Source: JAVJRN01 sp040218415 (GTDB lineage: Bacteria; Bacteroidota; Bacteroidia; Cytophagales; Cyclobacteriaceae). From it: 36,088 nt of DNA. The notes below the pieces were generated by a model. It saw only the letters and a program-made list of their open reading frames with translations, was not told the DNA's origin and did no database searches. Shown here piece by piece: positions 1-8,822 of this stretch (positions are counted from its first letter, which is position 1; every line of letters begins with the position of its first letter). The position numbers and the translations under genes were made by a program. The stretch spans positions 1 to 36,088 of the forward strand of contig JAVJRN010000064.1 of the NCBI GenBank assembly GCA_040218415.1, read 5' to 3'.

Positions 1-430
<430 letters not shown>

Positions 431-734
431 ATATAAATTTTACTTGCCATAAGACAAGGCCTCTTGCGAGACAATGTGTTTGAAACCTTGGCTACTTTCC
501 TCAAAGTCATAACAAATTCGAAAATTTGCTACTCAGAGCATTTTGCTATCTTATCTTCATTCATTCAAAGAACTTTATTAATGGTTTATCCTCTCAAACT
601 TTAAATACCGCTAAGATTTAGCTTCTCGTATCTCAAATTTTTTAAGCCCATTACTCGTGCCATTTACTTCCTAAATGACTCTTTTTTACTACCGCTTCGC
701 TCTATTCTTTCTACCCTCTCTCTGTAAGCGGATG
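431..734 (-). promoter_or_regulatory. rRNA operon leader with boxA-like antitermination site
   Basis: This is the transcribed leader between promoter P2 and the 16S 5' end, with no gene on either strand. On the minus strand at 564-575 it carries GTTCTTTGAATG, close to the NusB/NusE boxA element usual in rRNA leaders (E. coli TGCTCTTTA; Bacteroidota leaders often have GTTCTTTGA). The boxA call is by similarity only. Processing stems flanking 16S were not worked out. Confidence 0.55.
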
Positions 735-764
735 CAAAAGTAGTAATTAATTTCTAAACTAAAA
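735..764 (-). promoter_or_regulatory. rRNA promoter P2 (Bacteroidota type)
   Basis: The minus strand has a TACTTTTG -7 element (735-742) matching TANNTTTG. A T-rich -33 region (TTTT, 761-764) lies 18 bp upstream. The following sequence GCATCCGC is typical of Bacteroidota initiation regions. Transcription would start near 729-731, giving a leader of about 300 nt. The -33 element is weaker than that of P1. Confidence 0.55.
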
Positions 765-859
765 GCGATTCTTGAAAAAAATTAAATTAAATTTTTGTGA
801 CTATCCAACTAATTTCCCCTCTCCTCAAAACCTCAGCCCCATTCCTTTCAAACGGATGG

Positions 860-889
860 CAAAGATAGATAACTTCTACCCACTTCAAA
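860..889 (-). promoter_or_regulatory. rRNA promoter P1 (Bacteroidota type)
   Basis: The minus strand has a perfect -33 TTTG (886-889), an 18-bp spacer, and a perfect -7 TATCTTTG (860-867). It lies 31 bp beyond the purA stop and points to the 16S gene, with no protein gene between. It is therefore assigned to the rRNA operon as the upstream member of a tandem pair. Confidence 0.7.
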
Positions 890-920
890 CTAATTATTCA
901 CAAATTATTCCAACAAATAT

Positions 921-2183
921 TTATCGGATTACCGTCTGGGTTCGATTTGGTCCCAATGAAACCATATTTACAGGCGTTGAAGTGTACTTTTCTATATCCT
1001 CTACGAATTTCATGAGATTTCCGTGAAGGCTATTAAATTCGACTATTTCTGTTTTCCCCCAACCTTGATAAGATTTGTTAATCAATTCAATATTCTCATT
1101 ATCCAGATAAAGAGGAAGCTCAGTCGTCTCAATTTCATTGATTTTATATCCATGACAAGCTTCAATGGTTTCTAAAGAAGCTAAAACATCAGCTTTCATC
1201 ATGAATAGTTGAGTGACGCCATTAATCATACACGAAAAGTTTAGCGCTGGCAGATCTAACCAGCCACATCTTCTAGGCCTACCCGTTGTAGCGCCGAATT
1301 CATTTCCAGCCTTCCTCAACTCTTCCCCCTGCTGTCCATGTAGTTCTGTAGGAAAAGGCCCACTTCCAACTCGAGTACAATATGCTTTAAATATCCCAAA
1401 AACTTCACCAATATTTTTGGGAGCTATACCTAAACCAGTACAAGCTCCGGCAGCAATTGTGTTTGAGCTGGTAACATAAGGATAAGAGCCGAAATCTATA
1501 TCAAGCATTGTGCCTTGTGCGCCTTCGGCCAAAATTTTCTCATCTTCTTTAATCGCTTGATTAAGTAGATATTCCGTGTTTAGCACGTCGAACTCTCTTA
1601 ATTGCTCAATAGATTCAAAAAAAGATGTTTCTACTTTATCTAAATCAGCTTCAAAATCATATCTTTCGAGTATCATCAAATGGAAATCTCTAAGCGCTTT
1701 GTATCTCTCGTCAAAGTCTGGCTCATTGATATCTCCGATTCTTAATCCTTTTCTAGCCATTTTATCCTGATAGGTTGGCCCAATGCCTCTGAGGGTCGAT
1801 CCTATTTTCTTTTCACCTTTTGCTTTTTCATAAGCTTGATCAAGTAAGCGATGAGTTGGGATTATCATTTGTGCCTTATTAGACAGCACCAAGTGTTTCT
1901 TGAGGTCTAATTGAAACTTATCTAAGTCCGCAATCTCTTTTTGAAAAATGATCGGATCGAGGACTACCCCATTTCCAATAACATTTAAAATACCTTCGTG
2001 AAAAATACCTGAGGGTATTTGATGAAGTACATGCTTATGACCGTCGAACTCGAGGGTGTGCCCAGCATTCGGTCCACCTTGAAAGCGAGCTACAACATTA
2101 TACTTAGGTGCGAGGTAGTCAACTACTTTCCCCTTACCTTCATCTCCCCATTGAAGCCCCAAAAGGACATCTACTGCTGCCAT
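921..2183 (-). CDS. purA: Adenylosuccinate synthase
   Basis: PurA joins IMP and aspartate using GTP to make adenylosuccinate, the first committed step of AMP synthesis, in the cytosol. The 420-residue protein is full length for the family. It has the GTP loop GDEGKGK at 13-19 with catalytic Asp14, GPNAGHT at 37-43 with catalytic His42, STLRGIGPTY at 129-138, and the IMP/GTP-binding TTGRPRRCGWLD at 299-310. Its ATG directly follows the stop of the STAS gene with no gap, so the two are cotranscribed and probably translationally coupled. The next gene leftward is 16S rRNA behind its own promoters. No hairpin terminator was seen between the purA stop and rRNA P1, so some read-through into the rRNA leader is possible. 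Confidence 0.98.
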   Translation of the reverse strand: MAAVDVLLGLQWGDEGKGKVVDYLAPKYNVVARFQGGPNAGHTLEFDGHKHVLHQIPSGIFHEGILNVIGNGVVLDPIIFQKEIADLDKFQLDLKKHLVLSNKAQMIIPTHRLLDQAYEKAKGEKKIGSTLRGIGPTYQDKMARKGLRIGDINEPDFDERYKALRDFHLMILERYDFEADLDKVETSFFESIEQLREFDVLNTEYLLNQAIKEDEKILAEGAQGTMLDIDFGSYPYVTSSNTIAAGACTGLGIAPKNIGEVFGIFKAYCTRVGSGPFPTELHGQQGEELRKAGNEFGATTGRPRRCGWLDLPALNFSCMINGVTQLFMMKADVLASLETIEACHGYKINEIETTELPLYLDNENIELINKSYQGWGKTEIVEFNSLHGNLMKFVEDIEKYTSTPVNMVSLGPNRTQTVIR

Positions 2184-2516
2184 TTATTTATAGTTAATCT
2201 CTGATTCTGAATTTGTAATCGTGAAAATTGCCTGAAGCTTAGTAATTATCAATAGTTTCTTCACATGTTCGGATGGCTTCATTAAATACAATTCACCATC
2301 CTTATTTCTAAATTTGGTAAGAATGGTAATTAAAACACCTATCCCACTACTATTGACATATCGTACATTTTCAATGTCAACTAAACAATATTTTACTCCT
2401 TGGCTTAATGCGTCATTGACAAGTTCGATTAATTGTGGCCCGTTGTTTTCACCTATAAGGTCACCATCGAAAACCAATTTCAACTTGTTTTTTTCTATTT
2501 GATGCGTGTATTTCAT
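2184..2516 (-). CDS. STAS-domain protein (anti-sigma factor antagonist type)
   Basis: This single-domain STAS protein of 110 residues has the length and pattern of SpoIIAA/RsbV anti-sigma antagonists. Those proteins bind an anti-sigma factor kinase and are switched off by serine phosphorylation. The signature VRYVNSSGIGVLI spans 51-63, so Ser56 or Ser57 is the candidate phosphosite. Asn55 stands where Asp is commonest. No kinase (RsbW-like) or PP2C phosphatase gene is nearby, so the partners must be elsewhere and the role in this organism is unknown. It sits between fur and purA in one minus-strand row and abuts purA exactly. A short direct repeat (ACTAGCG twice) lies just beyond the fur stop upstream. 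Confidence 0.85.
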   Translation of the reverse strand: MKYTHQIEKNKLKLVFDGDLIGENNGPQLIELVNDALSQGVKYCLVDIENVRYVNSSGIGVLITILTKFRNKDGELYLMKPSEHVKKLLIITKLQAIFTITNSESEINYK

Positions 2517-2584
2517 TTTTAAGATTTGATACCAAATACTGTCGATTAATCTGACTTATAAAGTTTTGGAAACCGCTAGTTACG

Positions 2585-3046
2585 CTAGTTTTTTCTATTC
2601 TCACAGTTTTCTTTCTTACAATTGGCATACAAAAGCAAGGAATGATGAATTACTTCAAATTGGAGTAATTCACCAACAGTATTTTGAATGTTTTGAATTC
2701 TTGGGTCACAGAATTCTGAGACCTTATTACAATCTATACAAATCAAATGATCGTGCTGCCTATAGCCAAAGGATTTTTCAAATTGCGCTAGGTTTTTACC
2801 AAATTGATGTTTGGTTACTAAGTTGCATTCAACAAGTAAGTCTAAGGAGTTATATACAGTAGCTCTGCTTACTCTGTAATTTTTTTCCTTCATACTTATG
2901 TATAGTGACTCCACATCGAAATGACCGCTTCTAGAGTATATCTCCTCTAAAATGGCATATCGCTCTGGAGTTTTACGAAGGTTCTTTTGCTCTAAATACG
3001 CTGTGAATATCTTATTTACTTCTTCTTGTAGCTTCTCTGCTTCCAT
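2585..3046 (-). CDS. fur: Fur-family transcriptional regulator
   Basis: This is a Fur-superfamily metal- or peroxide-responsive repressor of 153 residues. The N-terminal winged helix carries RVSRATVYNSLDLL (58-71), the DNA-recognition region. The C-terminal dimerisation domain has HDH (98-100), CxxC (103-106) and a second Cys pair (143, 148), which together form the structural Zn site of the family. Fur, Zur and PerR cannot be separated by eye; the general Fur label is safest. A TTG codon at 3070 would add eight residues, but the ATG at 3046 is chosen because the family alignment begins there. A TATATTTG sequence, like a -7 element, lies just before it, though no good -33 accompanies it. It follows rel closely and is probably in the same transcript. 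Confidence 0.93.
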   Translation of the reverse strand: MEAEKLQEEVNKIFTAYLEQKNLRKTPERYAILEEIYSRSGHFDVESLYISMKEKNYRVSRATVYNSLDLLVECNLVTKHQFGKNLAQFEKSFGYRQHDHLICIDCNKVSEFCDPRIQNIQNTVGELLQFEVIHHSLLLYANCKKENCENRKN

Positions 3047-3080
3047 AGGACTGACAAATATAGTTTGCAATAAGCTATTT

Positions 3081-5285
3081 CTAGCTTTGTCTCGAAACAG
3101 AGACTACACCATTTACACTTTCTAAGTTTTTAATCAGCTCATCTAAGTGTTTCGTGTCGTTAACGTAAAGCTCAATCGCGCCCTCGAAAATACCACCTTC
3201 CGTATTTATCGTAATCGATCGCATGTTTACTTTTAATTCGTTTGAAATAATCTGGGTGACATTATTAATAAGGCCAATACGATCTGTTCCAATAATGCTC
3301 AGTGAAGCAAGAAATGAATTGTCCTGACTTGATGTCCACTTGGCCTTAACCACTCTATATCCATAGTTAGACAGTAATTCTGCCGCGTTGGGACATGTAG
3401 TACGATGAATTTTAATTCCGTCGTTTATGGTAACAAAACCGAAAACATCATCCCCAGGGATTGGATTGCAACATTTTGCGAATTTGTAGTCAACCACATT
3501 CATATCTTCGCCAATCAACAAAAGGTCATAATCTTCATCGCGTACCTTTTTGATTTTGGTTGAAAAAGCCTTTGTATCCGAAACCCTACCTACCCTTCGG
3601 GTTTGTTCTACTACATTATCCTTGAATTTTTTAATTGCATTATGATCAATTTTGCCTTTACCAATAAGGTAGTATAAGTCGGTAATGGTTTTAACATCAA
3701 AATAAGAAGTTAGTTGGGAAATGACTTCTTGGGTGAAAACAATTTTTAATTGCTTCATTTTTCTCTTCACCACTTCCTTGCCCTCAGCTGCAAAATGTTT
3801 TCTTTCCTCCTTTAGGGCATCCTTTATTCTAGCGCGTGCTTTCGATGTTACGACATACTTTAACCAGTCTTCGTTCGGTTTCTGCTTTTTAGAGGTGAGA
3901 ATTTCCACCTGGTCTCCATTTTTTAAAACGTGACTTAATGGAACCAATTTTTGGTTGACCTTAGCTCCAAGACAGTGAGATCCCACTTGAGAATGAATAT
4001 CAAATGCGAAATCCAAAGCTGTAGCGCCATTAGGCATTGTAATCAAATCACCTTTTGGCGTGAAAGTGAAAACTTCTTCCTGAAAAAGTGAAGAACGAAA
4101 GTCATCAACGAACTCGATTGCATTCGTGTCATTTTGCTCCAAAATCTCTCTTACTTTCCCAATCCACATCTCAAGGCCTTGCTCAGTTGAAACTTCTTTA
4201 CCGTCTTTATATTTCCAATGAGCAGCGTATCCTTTCTCTGCTATGTCATCCATACGGCTGGTACGTATCTGAACTTCAACCCATTGCCCCTTGTCACTCA
4301 TTACGGTGGAATGTAATGATTCGTACCCATTTGACTTTGGCATACTTATCCAATCTCTTAAGCGATCAGGATTGGGCTGATAATAATCCGTAACAATGGA
4401 ATAAACCTGCCAACAAGCTCCTTTTTCATTTTCAATTTCGGTATCTACAATAATACGAATGGCAAAAAGGTCGAAAACTTCTTCGAATGGTACATTCTGT
4501 TTTCTCATTTTGTGATGTATAGAATGTATCGATTTCGGCCTTCCCTTTATTTCACATCCAAAACTTTGTCCATTCAATTCTTCTTTAATCGGTTTGATGA
4601 AATTTCTTATGAATTTCGCTCGGGCGTCTTTAGTTGCGTTAATCTTATTTGCAATGTGGTTATAAGCATCTCTATCGGTATATTTTAAGTATAGGTCTTC
4701 AAGCTCAGATTTAATTGAATACAGCCCAAGCCTGTGAGCCAAGGGAGCATAGAGATAAATAGTTTCATTTGCTATTTTCAATTGCTTGTCTCTTGGCATA
4801 CTGTTTAAAGTACGCATGTTATGTAACCGATCCGCTAGCTTAATTAATATTACTCTTACATCATCGGAAAGTGTAAGGAGCATCTTTCTAAAGTTTTCCG
4901 CCTGTTGCGAACTACCTTGTTCGAAGACTCCAGATATTTTAGTCAGTCCATCTATAATTCTTTCGACTTTTGGCCCAAACATCCTGTTGATATCGTGAAG
5001 CTCGATTTCAGTATCTTCCACTACATCATGAAGCAACGCTGAAACAATAGAGGTTGTCCCTAGTCCTATTTCTTCAACACATATTTGCGCCACTTCAAGC
5101 GGGTGATAAATATACGGCTCACCAGATCTCCGCCGCATATCCTTATGAGCTTCTAACGAAGTGTTAAAAGCCCTTTTAATAATCCTAGCATCTCCATCAT
5201 GGAGAACAGGCTTAGCGTGTCTCAGCAACTTCCTGTATCGCCTTAAAATTTCAGTTTTTTCACTTTCTATATCGAGATCGATCAT
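3081..5285 (-). CDS. rel: Bifunctional (p)ppGpp synthetase/hydrolase, RelA/SpoT family
   Basis: This long RSH enzyme of the stringent response makes (p)ppGpp from ATP and GTP/GDP and also degrades it. Its 734 residues run HD hydrolase (about 25-200, His86-Asp87 in LLHDVVEDT), synthetase (about 240-360, with FDLFAIRI and SNGYESLHS), TGS (about 404-465), a helical region, and a C-terminal ACT domain (about 660-734). The motif equivalent to RFKD/EFDD reads RLRD at 308-311. It is basic like the bifunctional class, not acidic like RelA-only synthetases. The intact HD pair also points to both activities. It is the first gene of the rel-fur-STAS-purA row and has its own promoter, divergent to tRNA-Leu. 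The enzyme probably acts on ribosomes and in the cytosol. Confidence 0.96.
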   Translation of the reverse strand: MIDLDIESEKTEILRRYRKLLRHAKPVLHDGDARIIKRAFNTSLEAHKDMRRRSGEPYIYHPLEVAQICVEEIGLGTTSIVSALLHDVVEDTEIELHDINRMFGPKVERIIDGLTKISGVFEQGSSQQAENFRKMLLTLSDDVRVILIKLADRLHNMRTLNSMPRDKQLKIANETIYLYAPLAHRLGLYSIKSELEDLYLKYTDRDAYNHIANKINATKDARAKFIRNFIKPIKEELNGQSFGCEIKGRPKSIHSIHHKMRKQNVPFEEVFDLFAIRIIVDTEIENEKGACWQVYSIVTDYYQPNPDRLRDWISMPKSNGYESLHSTVMSDKGQWVEVQIRTSRMDDIAEKGYAAHWKYKDGKEVSTEQGLEMWIGKVREILEQNDTNAIEFVDDFRSSLFQEEVFTFTPKGDLITMPNGATALDFAFDIHSQVGSHCLGAKVNQKLVPLSHVLKNGDQVEILTSKKQKPNEDWLKYVVTSKARARIKDALKEERKHFAAEGKEVVKRKMKQLKIVFTQEVISQLTSYFDVKTITDLYYLIGKGKIDHNAIKKFKDNVVEQTRRVGRVSDTKAFSTKIKKVRDEDYDLLLIGEDMNVVDYKFAKCCNPIPGDDVFGFVTINDGIKIHRTTCPNAAELLSNYGYRVVKAKWTSSQDNSFLASLSIIGTDRIGLINNVTQIISNELKVNMRSITINTEGGIFEGAIELYVNDTKHLDELIKNLESVNGVVSVSRQS

Positions 5286-5311
5286 TAATTAAAATATTAT
5301 TTGAAGTTTAC

Positions 5312-5341
5312 TTGAACAATTCAAAATTATACTCATCTTTG
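5312..5341 (+). promoter_or_regulatory. Promoter of tRNA-Leu
   Basis: A -33 TTG (5312-5314), a 19-bp spacer and a -7 CATCTTTG (5334-5341, one base from TANNTTTG) are followed by GC. The start point would be near 5348, nine bases before the mature tRNA. It overlaps the rel promoter on the other strand. Confidence 0.6.
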
Positions 5342-5350
5342 CAAACCAAA
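5322..5350 (-). promoter_or_regulatory. Promoter of rel (RelA/SpoT) row
   Basis: On minus, a -33 TTTG (5347-5350), a 17-bp spacer and a perfect -7 TAATTTTG (5322-5329). The start near 5315 gives about 30 nt of leader before the ATG at 5285. It shares almost all its bases with the opposing tRNA-Leu promoter. Confidence 0.6.
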
Positions 5351-5356
5351 AAATTA

Positions 5357-5438
5357 GCGGATGTGGCGAAATTGGTAGACGCACTAGACTTAGGATCTAG
5401 CGCCGCGAGGCATGGGGGTTCGAGTCCCTCCATCCGCA
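5357..5438 (+). tRNA. tRNA-Leu (anticodon UAG)
   Basis: This class II tRNA has acceptor arms GCGGATG/CATCCGC and discriminator A at 5438. The anticodon stem CTAGA/TCTAG encloses the loop CTTAGGA, giving anticodon TAG. A variable arm and the T arm GGGTTCGAGTCCC follow. The long variable region and the anticodon fit leucine (CUN codons). The CCA end is not encoded. A strong terminator follows at once, so it is a single-gene transcript. Confidence 0.97.
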
Positions 5439-5447
5439 CTGTAACAT

Positions 5448-5486
5448 AACCCTCTTTCCGAAAAAATTCGTGTAAGAGGGTTTTTA
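5448..5486 (+). terminator. Intrinsic terminator after tRNA-Leu
   Basis: The stem AACCCTCTT (5448-5456) pairs with AAGAGGGTT (5474-5482) around a 17-nt loop and continues into a T run. Confidence 0.85.
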
Positions 5487-5512
5487 GTTTATGAGAATTA
5501 AAATAGATCAAC

Positions 5513-6832
5513 TTGGAAATTTCATTAGAGAATAAGACCAACACTCAAGGTTTAATTAAAATTAGCCTAAAGCAAAGCGATTACCAACCAGCGGTAAATC
5601 AAAAAATCAAAGAGTATTCAAAAAAGGCCAATCTTAAGGGATTTAGACCTGGAAAAGTGCCATTCGGGCTTGTCAAAAATATGTTTGGCAGTGGTATACT
5701 TGTTGAAGAAATCAATCGAATGGTTTCAGAGCGTCTGAATATCTACTTACAGGAAAGTGAATTACTCATAATAGGCGAGCCTATGCCTGTTGAGGAGACC
5801 TTTGAGAATATAAATTTTGATAAAGAAGTAGATTTTGAATTTGAATATGAAATCGGTTTTGCCGAGCCTTTTGAATTAGATCTTGAAAAGCAAAATATCG
5901 TTAAATACGAAGTAGAGGTTGACGATAAGGTCATTGATGAGACAATCGAGAACCTTCAGAATCAGTTTGGTGAACCTGAGAATGCTGAAATTTCAGAAAA
6001 AAATGATAAGCTATACGGAACGATAACTTGTGAGTCTCCAGAAATTGAAAAAGAAATTAGCTTAGCTATTAGTGACACACAAAATGTAACAGCTGAAAAG
6101 CTAATAGGCTTAAAAGTAGAAGAGACTGTAGATTTAGATCCAAAGGAAGTTTACAAAGATTCGCACAAACTTCATCATGATTTAGGTATATCTCACGATC
6201 AATTCGACGCGATTGAAGGAGATATTAAGTTTACAGTAAAAGCTATCGACAGAACTGTTCCCGCAACTGTAAATCAAGAGCTTTTTGACAAAGCTTTTGG
6301 GCCTGATACTGTTAAATCCGAAGAAGAATTTAGAGCGAAAATAAAGGAGGTAATCAGTGCTAATTTTAAAAACGAAGAGTTACAGTTTTTCAATTTCAAG
6401 ATAAAAGAAGTTCTAACAGAAAAAGCTGCCATAAACACTCCTAACGACTTTTTAAAATCGTGGCTGCTCAAAACAAACCAAGAAATTACTCAAGAAATAC
6501 TTGATAAAGAGTTTGATACTTACCTAAGCGAATTAAAATGGTCGCTAATCAGAAATAGAATCGCAAAATCTGAGAGTTTAAAAGTGAGCAATGAGGAAGT
6601 CTCAGAAGAGGCCAAAAAACTTATAAGAGCTCAATTTGGGCAAGCAGGCATGATGGGACAGTTAGAAGACCAGATGGATACTTTCGCACAAAATTACCTA
6701 CAGGCTGAAAATGGAGAGAATTATACGAAGATGTATAATCAAGCATTAAATGAGAAAGTTTTTGATTTCATCAAATCAAAAGCAACTATTCAGGATAAAA
6801 AAGTTACCTTAGAAGAATTTAGGAAGCTTTAA
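5513..6832 (+). CDS. tig: Trigger factor, Bacteroidota type
   Basis: This ribosome-bound chaperone meets nascent chains at the exit tunnel. The N-terminal domain (1-about 110) has the ribosome-docking signature GFRPGKVP at 43-50. The central part (about 150-240) matches the position of the PPIase domain but lacks recognisable FKBP motifs, as is common in Bacteroidota. The long helical C-terminal chaperone region runs from about 250 to 439. The reading frame begins with TTG at 5513. No in-frame ATG lies between the upstream stop and the conserved start MEISLENK, and the ATG at 5491 is out of frame. TTG is therefore the likely start, with no clear Shine-Dalgarno, as expected in this phylum. It is followed by its own terminator, then clpP and clpX. 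Confidence 0.93.
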   Translation: MEISLENKTNTQGLIKISLKQSDYQPAVNQKIKEYSKKANLKGFRPGKVPFGLVKNMFGSGILVEEINRMVSERLNIYLQESELLIIGEPMPVEETFENINFDKEVDFEFEYEIGFAEPFELDLEKQNIVKYEVEVDDKVIDETIENLQNQFGEPENAEISEKNDKLYGTITCESPEIEKEISLAISDTQNVTAEKLIGLKVEETVDLDPKEVYKDSHKLHHDLGISHDQFDAIEGDIKFTVKAIDRTVPATVNQELFDKAFGPDTVKSEEEFRAKIKEVISANFKNEELQFFNFKIKEVLTEKAAINTPNDFLKSWLLKTNQEITQEILDKEFDTYLSELKWSLIRNRIAKSESLKVSNEEVSEEAKKLIRAQFGQAGMMGQLEDQMDTFAQNYLQAENGENYTKMYNQALNEKVFDFIKSKATIQDKKVTLEEFRKL

Positions 6833-6863
6833 GAACCTTGTGCATTCAAAAAGAGTTATAGAG

Positions 6864-6889
6864 AAGTCCTATTTAAGGACTTTTTTTAT
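6864..6889 (+). terminator. Intrinsic terminator after tig
   Basis: Stem AAGTCC (6864-6869), 7-nt loop, GGACTT (6877-6882), then a T run. It lies between tig and clpP, so tig can end separately although the three genes are neighbours. Confidence 0.75.
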
Positions 6890-6916
6890 TTTTACAAATA
6901 CGAAGAAAAAAGACAA

Positions 6917-7588
6917 ATGATTAATAAAGGAGAATTCAGGAAATTTGCGGTTAAGGATCAAGGAATAAATGGCTTAACATTCGACTCATATGTTCATAGA
7001 GTAGAAAATATGACAAGAGCGGTAATCGAGGAAAGACCCACAAATTTTAGAGAAATTGATGTCTTTTCTCGTCTAATTATGGATCGGATTATTTTTCTCG
7101 GAATGCAGGTAGAGGAAAATATAGCAAATATTATCACTGCTCAGTTGCTATTTCTTCAATCAGTAGATTCGAAGAAAGACATTATGCTGTATATCAACAG
7201 TCCTGGAGGTTCGGTTTACGCAGGACTTGGAATGTATGATACCATGCAATTCATTAGCCCTGATGTAGCTACCATTTGCACAGGCATGGCTGCTTCAATG
7301 GGAGCTGTTTTGATGGCCGGTGGAGCGAAAGGAAAGAGATCTGCTCTCCCTCATTCACGTATAATGATTCATCAGCCAAGTGGAGGGATGCAGGGTCAAA
7401 GCAGAGACATGGAAATTACATTGAAGCAAATGCAAGAGCTTCGTAAAGATCTATATGAAATCTTGGCTCATCACACTGGTAAATCTTATGAGGATATTGA
7501 AAAAGACTCTGATCGAGATTATTGGATGAGGGCTGCAGAAGCAAAAGAATATGGCCTCATCGATGAGGTATTAGAAAAAAATAGTTAA
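6917..7588 (+). CDS. clpP: ATP-dependent Clp protease proteolytic subunit
   Basis: ClpP is the serine peptidase that forms the 14-mer proteolytic chamber working with ClpX. The 223-residue protein has the full catalytic triad: Ser127 in GMAASMGAV, His152 in MIHQPSGG, and Asp201 just before YWMRAAEA. SPGGSV at 95-100 is the conserved glycine-rich loop. The N-terminus is about 20 residues longer than E. coli processed ClpP, as is usual before self-processing. Only 4 bp separate its stop from clpX, so the two form an operon and their products a single machine. The tmRNA tag encoded at the right end of this window ends in AMAA, the kind of C-terminus that ClpXP recognises. Confidence 0.98.
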   Translation: MINKGEFRKFAVKDQGINGLTFDSYVHRVENMTRAVIEERPTNFREIDVFSRLIMDRIIFLGMQVEENIANIITAQLLFLQSVDSKKDIMLYINSPGGSVYAGLGMYDTMQFISPDVATICTGMAASMGAVLMAGGAKGKRSALPHSRIMIHQPSGGMQGQSRDMEITLKQMQELRKDLYEILAHHTGKSYEDIEKDSDRDYWMRAAEAKEYGLIDEVLEKNS

Positions 7589-7592
7589 TAAT

Positions 7593-8822
7593 ATGGCTCA
7601 AGTAACTTGCAGTTTTTGCGGTAGAAATAAAAAAGACGTTGATCTGATGATCTCAGGAATACATGCACATATATGTGATAAATGTATTTCACAGGCGCAG
7701 CAAATTCTTAATGAGGAGTTAAAAACTAAAAATGCTGGAGACTCCCCTGAATTCAATCTTATTAAACCCGTAGACATGAAACGTCATCTTGACGAATATG
7801 TGATAGGTCAAGATGAGGCGAAAAAATTCATGTCAGTAGCGGTTTACAATCATTACAAAAGACTGATGCAAGCCAGGGATCAAGATGATATTGTTATTGA
7901 AAAATCAAACATCATTATGGTTGGTCAAACTGGTACTGGTAAGACCTATTTAGCTAAAACATTAGCGAAAATATTGCAAGTTCCCTTTTGCATTGCGGAT
8001 GCTACTGTTTTGACTGAAGCTGGTTATGTAGGTGAAGATGTTGAAAGCATTTTAACTCGGCTTTTACAAGCGGCTAACTATGAGGTAGAAGCGGCAGAAA
8101 GAGGAATCGTCTATATTGATGAACTTGATAAAATTGCTAGGAAATCGGATAATCCTTCAATTACAAGAGACGTAAGTGGAGAAGGTGTTCAGCAAGCATT
8201 ATTAAAGCTCTTGGAAGGCACATCAGTTAATGTGCCGCCACAAGGTGGAAGAAAGCATCCGGATCAAAAGATGATTACCGTAAACACGGAAAACATATTG
8301 TTTATTTGCGGTGGAGCATTCGATGGTATAGAGCGGCATATAGGAAATAGGTTGAACACCAAGCCAGTTGGTTTTACTAATAAAAAAGACACTGGCATTG
8401 ACCTAGTTGATAAAGAAAACTTACTTCAATATGTGACTGCAACTGACTTGAAAAGTTTTGGTTTAATCCCAGAGTTGATTGGGAGGCTACCTGTTCTGAC
8501 GCATTTAGACCCTCTTGACGCAACAGCTTTGAAGTTGATTCTTACAAAACCAAAGAATGCTTTAATAAAACAGTATAAAAAATTGTTCAAGATGGAAGGC
8601 GTTGAATTAAGTTTCGACGCAGGGGCTTTGGATTATATAGTTGAAAAAGCTGTTGAATTTAAACTTGGCGCACGTGGACTGAGATCTATCTGCGAGGCGA
8701 TAGTCACCGATGCGATGTTCGATATACCTTCCGAAAAGGATACAACAATTATGGATATCACTCAGGAGTATGCTGAAGAGAAATTAGAAAAGTCTAAATT
8801 TAATAAATTACGAGCGGCCTAA
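7593..8822 (+). CDS. clpX: ATP-dependent Clp protease ATPase subunit ClpX
   Basis: ClpX is the AAA+ unfoldase that feeds tagged substrates to ClpP. In its 409 residues the N-terminal C4 zinc-binding domain has Cys6, Cys9, Cys28 and Cys31. Walker A GQTGTGKT is at 111-118, the pore-loop GYVG at 144-147, and Walker B IVYIDE at 172-177. The sensor and arginine-finger regions follow, with the ClpX-specific small domain at the end. Its last 15 bp overlap the end of lpxB on the other strand. Its terminator lies inside lpxB. Full length and intact. Confidence 0.98.
   Translation: MAQVTCSFCGRNKKDVDLMISGIHAHICDKCISQAQQILNEELKTKNAGDSPEFNLIKPVDMKRHLDEYVIGQDEAKKFMSVAVYNHYKRLMQARDQDDIVIEKSNIIMVGQTGTGKTYLAKTLAKILQVPFCIADATVLTEAGYVGEDVESILTRLLQAANYEVEAAERGIVYIDELDKIARKSDNPSITRDVSGEGVQQALLKLLEGTSVNVPPQGGRKHPDQKMITVNTENILFICGGAFDGIERHIGNRLNTKPVGFTNKKDTGIDLVDKENLLQYVTATDLKSFGLIPELIGRLPVLTHLDPLDATALKLILTKPKNALIKQYKKLFKMEGVELSFDAGALDYIVEKAVEFKLGARGLRSICEAIVTDAMFDIPSEKDTTIMDITQEYAEEKLEKSKFNKLRAA

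Noticed and set aside
2565..2590. Direct repeat ACTAGCG-TA-ACTAGCG after the fur stop
   Set aside because: Only seven bases twice, partly within the fur stop codon. Too short to call a site.
2566..2862. Plus-strand frame over fur
   Set aside because: It is antisense to a clear Fur-family gene, with no family resemblance of its own.
5308..5544. Minus-strand open frame across tRNA-Leu
   Set aside because: It is the antisense of the tRNA gene plus the promoter and terminator regions, so it is a shadow.
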